Shown piece after piece: positions 1 through 4,760 of a DNA stretch of 7,263 bases. The stretch's first letter is position 1. Each line of letters begins with the position of its first letter. A program made the translations under genes and the position numbers. Source of the DNA: Bacteroidales bacterium (GTDB lineage Bacteria; Bacteroidota; Bacteroidia; Bacteroidales; UBA932); the NCBI GenBank assembly GCA_017551215.1, contig JAFZMA010000181.1, forward strand, positions 1 through 7,263, written 5' to 3'. The notes beneath the pieces are model-generated. The model was not told the origin of the DNA, made no database searches, and saw nothing but the letters and a program-made list of their open reading frames with translations.

Positions 1-252
1 AACAAGAAGTGGGCAGAAGATTTCTCGGCGATAGATCCTCAAGGCACGTCATTTGTGGACAAGGCTTACAGCAAGGCCTACCTGAGGCACATGTTCGTGG
101 CTGGAGAGATGCTGGGCGCGCAGATAGCCAGCAGCCACAACCTTGCCTTCTACCTGGAACTCGTGGCAAAGGCAAGGGAGCACATCGCTGAGGGAGACTT
201 TAAGAAATGGAAAGAGGAGACGATTGCAAAACTGTCGCGGAGAATAAGTTAA
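1..252 (+). CDS. tgt: Queuine/preQ1 tRNA-ribosyltransferase, C-terminal part (5' end outside window)
   Basis: The last 83 codons of tRNA-guanine transglycosylase, reading in frame from base 1 to a TAA at 250-252. The enzyme exchanges guanine 34 in the anticodon of Asp, Asn, His and Tyr tRNAs for preQ1 in bacteria, the first tRNA-bound step of queuosine synthesis. The visible segment carries the conserved family tail: an AYLRHMF segment, then GEMLGAQIASSHNLAFY. The His in SSHNL (codon at 136-138) corresponds to the family's zinc-ligand histidine; the partner cysteines lie upstream of the window. The normal family ending (a short helix rich in Lys and Glu, then a basic end) is present, so the 3' end is intact. 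lptG begins 4 bases after the stop, suggesting one transcript; tgt next to an LptF/LptG permease is a familiar Bacteroidota arrangement. Identification is from recognised motifs, not a database search. Confidence 0.93.
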   Translation, partial: NKKWAEDFSAIDPQGTSFVDKAYSKAYLRHMFVAGEMLGAQIASSHNLAFYLELVAKAREHIAEGDFKKWKEETIAKLSRRIS

Positions 253-256
253 AAGC

Positions 257-1387
257 ATGAATATCAGCAAAGAGGGATTTAAGAACTGGGTGCGGGATTT
301 CAAGCCGCAGATTACCACAATAGACCGGTATATCATCAAGAAGTTTATCGGCACATACGTGGTTGCGCTGCTGCTGATCATAGGCATTGTCATTATCTTT
401 GACCTCAGCGAAAAAGTTGACAAGTTTGTAACCAACCAGGCTCCGCTCAAGCTGATTGTCTTCCAGTATTACGCCAACTTCATCCCGTATTTCGTGAACA
501 TGTTCAGCCCGATGTTCGTGTTTATTACGGTAATTTTCTTCACGTCCAAGATGGCGGCAAACACGGAAATCATTGCCATTCTGGCGGGCGGCATTTCTTT
601 CAAGAGACTGATGTGGCCGTACTTTGTTTCCGCTACGGTGATTGTCATTTTCTCCCTGATTCTCAACCTCTACGTGATTCCGCCGTGCAACAAGGGAAGG
701 ATTGCTTTTGAACAGAAATACGTAAAGAAGAAATACGAGAATTTCTCGCGCAATGTCCATTACCAGATAAGCCCGGGCAACTTTATGTACGTGCAGAGTT
801 TTGCTCCAAGCAACAATACCGCATACGGTTTCACATTGGAAACAATAAAGGGACACGACATTGTTTCAAAGCTTAGCGCAACGGAAGCCAGATGGGATAC
901 CACGGCTCTTTGCTGGAAACTGAAAGACCATATCCTGCGTACTTATGAAGACGGGCAGGAAACAGTCAAGATAGGCGGACAGCTGGATACATCTATTGCC
1001 ATTACAGTAGAAGATTTCTACCGGCGCAGAAACACTGTCCAGACCCTTCCGGACGGGCAGCTCAGGAGGCTTATCAGAGACCAGAAGCTCAGGGGAGACA
1101 AAGACGTAATGTTCTCTTTGATAGAGCAGAATGAGCGTTGGGCCATGCCGTTTGCGGCGTTTATCCTCACGCTCATCGGCGTATCGCTTTCTTCCGTCAA
1201 ACGAAGAGGCGGAATAGGTATGAACATTGGTATCGGCATAGCGCTCAGCTTCTCCTACATCCTCTTCTTGAGATTTGCGCAGATGTTTGTCTACAGCGGA
1301 AGCCTCCCGCCGTTCATAGCCCTATGGCTCCCGAACGTCCTCTATCTTCTCATCGCTATCTACCTCTACCGCATCGCCCCTAAATAA
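257..1387 (+). CDS. lptG: LptF/LptG-family LPS export permease (YjgP/YjgQ family)
   Basis: 376-residue inner-membrane protein, the usual length for this family. LptF and LptG with the LptB ATPase form the ABC transporter that extracts lipopolysaccharide from the inner membrane and drives it along the Lpt bridge. Visible layout: a basic cytoplasmic N-terminus with the typical IDRYIIKKFIGTY entry to TM1 (about 30-50); TM2 (about 64-96); a coupling-helix segment TEIIAILAGGISFKRLMWP (about 103-121); TM3 (about 121-142); a hydrophilic periplasmic region (about 145-290) expected to be the beta-jellyroll; and three C-terminal helices (about 295-313, 322-345, 351-372). ATG at 257 is the only Met start before TM1. 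The leader of about 20 residues before IDRYI is slightly long, and there is no strong ribosome site. It lies 4 bases after tgt, so it is probably co-transcribed. F and G paralogues are hard to separate by eye; G is my best guess. Confidence 0.9.
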   Translation: MNISKEGFKNWVRDFKPQITTIDRYIIKKFIGTYVVALLLIIGIVIIFDLSEKVDKFVTNQAPLKLIVFQYYANFIPYFVNMFSPMFVFITVIFFTSKMAANTEIIAILAGGISFKRLMWPYFVSATVIVIFSLILNLYVIPPCNKGRIAFEQKYVKKKYENFSRNVHYQISPGNFMYVQSFAPSNNTAYGFTLETIKGHDIVSKLSATEARWDTTALCWKLKDHILRTYEDGQETVKIGGQLDTSIAITVEDFYRRRNTVQTLPDGQLRRLIRDQKLRGDKDVMFSLIEQNERWAMPFAAFILTLIGVSLSSVKRRGGIGMNIGIGIALSFSYILFLRFAQMFVYSGSLPPFIALWLPNVLYLLIAIYLYRIAPK

Positions 1388-1445
1388 AAGTCTCACTGAC
1401 CCAACTTCAAGTTATGCAATTATAAAATTAAAGTTTATATCAGCA

Positions 1446-1455
1446 TAAAATTTTA
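1446..1455. repeat. Perfect 10-base palindrome TAAAATTTTA
   Basis: A perfect self-complementary 10-mer, flanked by GC on each side (GC-A-TAAAATTTTA-GC), about 60 bases after the lptG stop. It could be a protein-binding dyad or part of a weak AT-only hairpin. Such palindromes arise fairly often by chance in AT-rich DNA, so no function is assigned. Confidence 0.3.
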
Positions 1456-1553
1456 GCGTACACTGCGAGAAAACATGTTGTAGCCATTAAGAGTTAGCTC
1501 CTTTTGTAATTAATATTCAGGAGATGTAGCAAGTACCCCTACGGCTCTGTTTC

Positions 1554-1589
1554 AAAAAAAGGTATTCCAGTGTGGGCTGAAATACCTTT
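1554..1589 (-). terminator. Strong intrinsic-terminator-like hairpin
   Basis: AAAGGTATT at 1558-1566 pairs perfectly with AATACCTTT at 1581-1589. After a C/A mismatch, CAG (1568-1570) pairs with CTG (1577-1579) around a 6-base loop (1571-1576). On the minus strand the stem runs into a T7 tract (the A run 1554-1560); on the plus strand it is followed by A then TTTT. It could work in both directions, but the T tract is better on the minus strand. It lies 170 bases past the lptG stop, so it may also end read-through from the tgt-lptG transcript. Confidence 0.65.
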
Positions 1590-1596
1590 ATTTTCG

Positions 1597-1617
1597 GGTT
1601 TAAACCACGAACGTGGT
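1597..1617. repeat. Two overlapping palindromes sharing ACC
   Basis: GGTTTAAACC (1597-1606) is a perfect palindrome. ACCACG (1604-1609) pairs with CGTGGT (1612-1617) across two central bases. The ACC at 1604-1606 belongs to both, so in RNA the two hairpins would be mutually exclusive; in DNA they form a compound dyad. It lies within the candidate minus-strand RNA and 82 bases or more upstream of the ORF6N promoter-like site. It could be an operator, an RNA switch element or a repeat-family end. Confidence 0.45.
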
Positions 1618-1640
1618 CTATAACATCAAACTTGCTGATA

Positions 1641-1671
1641 CAAAAGTAACTATTATTTGCTTATATGCAAA
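1641..1671 (-). promoter_or_regulatory. Bacteroides-type promoter, minus strand
   Basis: Read on the minus strand, TTTG (1671-1668) is followed after exactly 19 bases by TACTTTTG (1648-1641). This fits the known Bacteroides sigma-ABfr pattern, TTTG at -33 and TAnnTTTG at -7, at every specified base. It points toward the hairpin at 1589-1558 and away from the ORF6N gene. It is the best promoter match I found in the window. Confidence 0.5.
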
Positions 1672-1698
1672 AGGAATCTTTTTCAAAAAACTCCTAAA

Positions 1699-1706
1699 TA
1701 AATTTG
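1699..1706 (+). promoter_or_regulatory. Possible -7 element for the ORF6N gene
   Basis: TAAATTTG matches the Bacteroides -7 consensus TAnnTTTG. No TTTG is present at the expected -33 distance; only a T-rich run (1679-1683) lies upstream. A start near 1713 would give a leader of about 40 bases to the ATG at 1753. It would also exclude the alternative TTG start at 1708, which supports the later start. Confidence 0.4.
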
Positions 1707-1752
1707 CTTGCCTCATAAATTATTCACACTTTTGAGGAAATATCTGAGGGAG

Positions 1753-2658
1753 ATGAAGAAGAAGGAGTTAAAGACAAAAAGGGAGGATATCGCATTCTGC
1801 GATAACCCCCAAAAACCAACACCAGAAAGCAGGATCTTTACCATTAGGAACGTTCAGGTTATTCTTGATCGGGATCTCGCAGAACTATTCGGAGTACAGA
1901 CATTTCGACTGAATGAGCAGGTAAAGCGCAACTTAAAAAGATTCCCTCAATCGTTTCGGTTCCAATTAACAGAAGAAGAAAAGAACGAGGTTATCGCAAA
2001 TTGCGATAGGCTCATATCATTGAAATTCCACCCTGGTTTGCCATATGCTTTTACAGAACAAGGAGTTGCTATGTTATCTTCTGTTCTCCATAGCAAGGAA
2101 GCCATCGAAATAAGCATCCGTATTATGGAAGCCTTTGTGGCCATGCGTCATTTTATTCTTTCAAATGCTCAAATCTTCCAACGCCTTGAAAGAATAGAAT
2201 ATAAACAGCTTGAAGCAGATCAAAAGTTTGAACAATTGTTTAAGCAGTTGGAGGAGAAAACTGTCACTCCGAAGCAAGGTATTTTCTACGATGGCCAAAT
2301 CTATGATGCTTACGAATTTGTCAGTAATCTTATTCGGCAGGCAAAAAGAGAAATAATCGTTATCGACAATTACGTAAATGAAGATGTTTTAACAATGCTG
2401 GATAAGAGAAATGATGAAGTTAAGGCCACGATATTTACAAAGAGAATATCAACGCAACTCCAATTGGATATTCAAAGACATAATTCACAATACCCTCCAA
2501 TTGACATCCGGCCATTTGGAAAATCCCATGATCGCTTCCTTCTTATTGACGACCAGGTCTTTCACATAGGGGCTTCTCTGAAGGATCTGGGCAAAAGTTG
2601 GTTTGCTTTTTCCCTTATGGAGGATTTAACCCCCAACGATTTAATTTCTAGTATGTAA
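1753..2658 (+). CDS. ORF6N-domain protein with C-terminal PLD-like domain
   Basis: 301 residues from the ATG at 1753. The frame is also open from a TTG at 1708, adding 15 residues, but that lies almost on the promoter-like TAAATTTG. The N-terminal half (about 27-115) matches the ORF6N family (IFTIRNVQVILDRDLAELFGV, then LPYAFTEQGVAMLSSVL), a putative DNA-binding domain first known from phage proteins. A charged helical, coiled-coil-like linker follows (about 138-170). The C-terminal half (about 176-300) resembles a phospholipase-D-like fold with one HDRFLLID motif (His259, Arg261, Asp266): an HKD-type motif with Lys replaced by Arg and only one copy, so hydrolase activity is doubtful. This two-part architecture is common in Bacteroidota; its role is unknown and may be regulatory or phage-related. 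It is AT-richer than its neighbours, stands alone and converges on tdh, suggesting acquisition by transfer. Confidence 0.85.
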   Translation: MKKKELKTKREDIAFCDNPQKPTPESRIFTIRNVQVILDRDLAELFGVQTFRLNEQVKRNLKRFPQSFRFQLTEEEKNEVIANCDRLISLKFHPGLPYAFTEQGVAMLSSVLHSKEAIEISIRIMEAFVAMRHFILSNAQIFQRLERIEYKQLEADQKFEQLFKQLEEKTVTPKQGIFYDGQIYDAYEFVSNLIRQAKREIIVIDNYVNEDVLTMLDKRNDEVKATIFTKRISTQLQLDIQRHNSQYPPIDIRPFGKSHDRFLLIDDQVFHIGASLKDLGKSWFAFSLMEDLTPNDLISSM

Positions 2659-2662
2659 TTCT

Positions 2663-2697
2663 TCAAAAAAAAAGAGGAGTTTAGTATTCCCCTCTTT
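2663..2697 (-). terminator. Intrinsic terminator of tdh, enclosing its stop codon
   Basis: On the minus strand, AAAGAGG (2697-2691) pairs with CCTCTTT (2677-2671) around a 13-base loop, and the stem merges into a run of nine Ts (2673-2665). The tdh stop codon (2683-2681) lies inside the loop, so the upstream arm is made from the last codons of tdh. On the plus strand only three Ts follow the stem, so it is a weaker terminator for the converging ORF6N gene, whose stop is 12 bases before the stem. Confidence 0.75.
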
Positions 2698-3643
2698 CGA
2701 CTTTGGCCTTGCAGACTTTCAGCATGTCGTCTATCATTTCCTGAAGGCCCCATTTAGGGTTCCAGCCCCATTCCTGACGGGCGCAGCTGTCGTCCATTAC
2801 ATCCGGCCAACTTGCAGCTATGGCGGCTTTTACGGGATCTATCTGATAGTCCCAAGTAAATGACGGTATACGCTTTTTTATTTCTGTGAAAAGTTCTTCC
2901 GGAGTAAAGCTCATTGATGCAATGTTGAAGCTGTTGCGGTGAACGAGCTTTGCAGGATCAGCTTCCATTAACTGGGTTGTAGCTTCCAGAGCATCAGGCA
3001 TGTAGAGCATGTCCATATAAGCGTCTTTTGGAACGGTGCAGGTGTAGCGGCCGTTCTTTACAACCTCGTAGAAAACCTCCACGGCATAGTCTGTGGTTCC
3101 GCCGCCAGGAAGGCATCCGTTGGAGATAATTCCAGGGAAGCGCACGCTGCGGGAATCCACGCCAAAACGCTTGAAATAATAATCGCTGAGGAGCTCTCCA
3201 CTTACTTTGCAGACTCCGTAAATTGTGTCCGGCCTCATTATGGTGTCCTGAGGGGTTTTATAGTGAGGGGTGCTGTTTCCGAAAGCGCCTATGGATGAAG
3301 GGGTAAAGAGCGCACACTTGAATTCGCGGGCAAGGTTGAGGGAGTTGAGAAGGGCTCCCATGTTTATCTTCCAGGCAAGGTCCGGATTCATTTCTCCCTT
3401 GGCGGAAAGAAGGGCCACAAGGTTGTAGATTCCGTCTATTCCGTATTTCTTAATGGCCTCTCCATAGCCCTGGAAATCAAGGGCATCAAGCTGTATAGCC
3501 TCGCAGGTCTCGCTCAGCCTCTTTACAACCTCCGGCCTGACTTCTCCGGCAATGACGTTCTCTGCTCCGTATGTCTTCTGCAGGTGTGGAACCAGTTCTG
3601 TGCCTATCTGTCCGCCGGCTCCAACTACCAGTATCTTTTTCAT
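2681..3643 (-). CDS. tdh: L-threonine 3-dehydrogenase, SDR (NAD-dependent epimerase-like) type
   Basis: 320 residues, cytoplasmic. It is predicted to oxidise L-threonine with NAD+ to 2-amino-3-oxobutanoate, which glycine C-acetyltransferase (Kbl) then splits to glycine and acetyl-CoA; no kbl is in the window. The sequence shows an extended short-chain dehydrogenase: a Rossmann dinucleotide motif GAGGQIG (8-14), an acidic residue after strand 2 (AGE, 32-34), the catalytic Ser region PSSIGAFG (115-122) and the catalytic pair Tyr142/Lys146 (YGVCK). The segments LPGGGTTDYAVEVFY (178-192) and YMDMLYMPDALEA (209-221) are typical of the SDR-type threonine dehydrogenases found in animals and Bacteroidota, which are unrelated to the zinc-dependent E. 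coli Tdh. The ATG at 3643 directly precedes the Rossmann strand. It is transcribed divergently from queG. A generic epimerase is the alternative, but these motifs favour Tdh. Confidence 0.9.
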   Translation of the reverse strand: MKKILVVGAGGQIGTELVPHLQKTYGAENVIAGEVRPEVVKRLSETCEAIQLDALDFQGYGEAIKKYGIDGIYNLVALLSAKGEMNPDLAWKINMGALLNSLNLAREFKCALFTPSSIGAFGNSTPHYKTPQDTIMRPDTIYGVCKVSGELLSDYYFKRFGVDSRSVRFPGIISNGCLPGGGTTDYAVEVFYEVVKNGRYTCTVPKDAYMDMLYMPDALEATTQLMEADPAKLVHRNSFNIASMSFTPEELFTEIKKRIPSFTWDYQIDPVKAAIAASWPDVMDDSCARQEWGWNPKWGLQEMIDDMLKVCKAKVERGEY

Positions 3644-3674
3644 AAATATCTGTTATCTTTATATCCGTGTTTTT

Positions 3675-3720
3675 AAGACAGGCTTGAGAGTTTAATTAAA
3701 AACCTTGAAGCATTTGTCTT
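3675..3720. repeat. Imperfect dyad in the tdh-queG intergenic region
   Basis: AAGACA (3675-3680) pairs with TGTCTT (3715-3720), and GCTT (3682-3685) with AAGC (3708-3711). The perfect palindrome TTTAATTAAA (3691-3700) sits almost on the same axis. The dyad lies just downstream of the predicted tdh start site, so in RNA it would be a 5'-leader hairpin; in DNA it could be an operator between the divergent genes. It is not followed by a T tract on either strand, so it is not a terminator. No riboswitch class was recognised. Confidence 0.35.
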
Positions 3721-3729
3721 ATTTGCTCA

Positions 3730-3737
3730 CAAAATTA
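3730..3737 (-). promoter_or_regulatory. Possible -7 element for tdh
   Basis: Read on the minus strand, TAATTTTG (3737-3730) fits the Bacteroides -7 consensus TAnnTTTG. The best -33 candidate at an acceptable distance is TATG (3762-3759), one base off TTTG. A start near 3723 would give tdh a leader of about 80 bases containing the dyad at 3675-3720. Confidence 0.4.
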
Positions 3738-3782
3738 ATAAATAATTGTCTTCGTTTGCATAAATCTTTAATCCGTTAATCG

Positions 3783-4760
3783 GTGGCAGGAATAATCCAT
3801 AAAGAAGAACTGTGGGAGGGCATCAGGAAGATGTCCCAAGATCTTGGTTTTGCTGATTGCGGGTGCGCAAAGATTTCCCCGCTCTCCGGCTCGACCGAGG
3901 AAGGACGGTACCTGGAGGCGGAGCAGATGGGGCATTTCGGCAAGATGGATTACCTCAAGCGCAATGTGGACAAGCGCATGGATCCCTCTCTGCTGATGGA
4001 AGGCGCCCGGAGCGTAATTGTCTTTCTTGCTCCCTTTGGATGCTCAGCGATGGAAAATGGTGAAAACCGGCACGATTACGCTGTGGCGGAAGGCTTAAAG
4101 ATTTCATCATACGCACTTGGAGAAGACTACCACAAGGTAATCAAGGACAAGCTATACAGGATTGTTTCTTTCATAGAGGAAAGCTGCGGTCAAAAGAAAA
4201 TCTGCCGGGTATTCACAGATTCCGCTCCGGTTATGGAACGTTCCTGGGCCGTAAGGGCTGGACTGGGCTTCATAGGAAAGAACAACTTCCTGATAAGCCC
4301 GAAAGCTGGCATCAAGAACTTTCTGGGCGTAATAATCACTGCCGCAGAGCTCCCATATTCTGACAAAACGGCAGAAAACGCCTGCGGACAATGCACCCGC
4401 TGCCTGGATGCCTGCTCCAGAAAAGCTCTCTACGCCCCGTTCCGTATCGATGCATCCAAATGCCTGTCCTACAAGACCATTGAAGAGCCTCTGGGAGAAG
4501 AGAACCCTGCGGACAACGGGCGGACAGAAACAATTGCCCCGAAATGGATATTCGGGTGCGACGACTGTGCAGACGCCTGCCCGTGGAACCGATTCAACAA
4601 GCCAGGCTGGCCGGAATTCTCTTCCAACAAAGCTTTCCTTGAGACTTGCGGACGGGATTTTTGGAACAGCATTACCGAGGAAGAATTCCAGCTCCGGTTC
4701 AAGGACACTCCTCTGCTTAGGGCTGGCCTTGCCAAAATCAGAAAAAACATATCGCGATGA
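3783..4760 (+). CDS. queG: Epoxyqueuosine reductase
   Basis: 325 residues, within the family range. It is a cytoplasmic cobalamin- and iron-sulfur-dependent enzyme that reduces epoxyqueuosine at tRNA position 34 to queuosine, the last step of the pathway. Visible marks: GHFGKMDYLKRNVDKRMDP (50-68); FTDSAPVMERSWAVRAGLG (144-162), with Asp146 at the family's proposed catalytic acid; GFIGKNNFL (162-170); and eight cysteines for two 4Fe-4S clusters: C201-x2-C204-x2-C207-x3-C211, C227, then C259-x2-C262-x3-C266 in GCDDCADACPWN. The residue after C211 is Ser where Pro is usual. The start is a GTG at 3783; the internal ATG at 3831 would leave too little before the conserved LGF segment. Its 3' end overlaps the GSCFA gene by ATGA, implying translational coupling. 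The partner gene tgt lies at the window's left edge. Confidence 0.93.
   Translation: MAGIIHKEELWEGIRKMSQDLGFADCGCAKISPLSGSTEEGRYLEAEQMGHFGKMDYLKRNVDKRMDPSLLMEGARSVIVFLAPFGCSAMENGENRHDYAVAEGLKISSYALGEDYHKVIKDKLYRIVSFIEESCGQKKICRVFTDSAPVMERSWAVRAGLGFIGKNNFLISPKAGIKNFLGVIITAAELPYSDKTAENACGQCTRCLDACSRKALYAPFRIDASKCLSYKTIEEPLGEENPADNGRTETIAPKWIFGCDDCADACPWNRFNKPGWPEFSSNKAFLETCGRDFWNSITEEEFQLRFKDTPLLRAGLAKIRKNISR

Larger units (their letters stand above)
1553..1635 (-). ncRNA. Candidate small RNA, about 80 nt, minus strand
   Basis: Inferred from a promoter-like site and a terminator-like hairpin in the right order on the minus strand. The promoter (1671-1641) predicts a start near 1635. The transcript would contain the ACCACG/CGTGGT hairpin (1617-1604) and then a stem of nine A/T-rich pairs plus three inner pairs (1589-1558), running straight into seven Ts on the minus strand (1560-1554). 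There is no open frame of useful length inside. No known RNA family was recognised. Alternatively the hairpin is simply a terminator between converging transcripts and the promoter match is fortuitous. Confidence 0.4.
1379..1702. repeat. 10-base direct repeat CCTAAATAAA at 1379-1388 and 1693-1702
   Basis: The same 10-mer occurs across the lptG stop codon (1379-1388) and just upstream of the ORF6N gene (1693-1702), bracketing 304 bases that contain the palindromes and the candidate small RNA. The arrangement resembles a target duplication, but I see no convincing terminal inverted repeats just inside the copies, and the repeat is low-complexity. Chance is a real possibility. Confidence 0.25.
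1388..1752. other. AT-rich intergenic region without a protein gene
   Basis: About 365 bases between lptG and the preferred start of the ORF6N gene, with no convincing coding frame on either strand. It holds a 10-base palindrome (1446-1455), a weak hairpin (1521-1547), a strong hairpin (1558-1589), two overlapping palindromes (1597-1617), a minus-strand promoter-like site (1641-1671) and a plus-strand TAnnTTTG site (1699-1706). The base composition is clearly more AT-rich than the flanking core genes. With the ORF6N gene it forms the only accessory-looking block in the window. Confidence 0.7.

Noticed and set aside
200..856. A 218-codon minus-strand frame opposite tgt and lptG
   Set aside because: Antisense shadow of two well-supported genes; no domain-like pattern and no start context.
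1440..1487. A 15-codon minus-strand ORF (MATTCFLAVYAKILC) preceded by GGAG about 10 bases upstream
   Set aside because: Too short to distinguish from chance, in an AT-rich intergenic region, and the organism group rarely depends on Shine-Dalgarno sites.
1521..1547. Hairpin GAG-AT-GTAG / CTAC-GG-CTC in the intergenic region
   Set aside because: Only seven pairs interrupted by a 2x2 internal loop, with a 9-base loop; weak and without a T tract. Recorded but not called.
3722..3758. Possible plus-strand promoter for queG (TTTG at 3722-3725, TTCGTTTG at 3751-3758)
   Set aside because: The -7 match lacks the TA and the spacer is 25 bases, outside the 19-21 range of the Bacteroides pattern.
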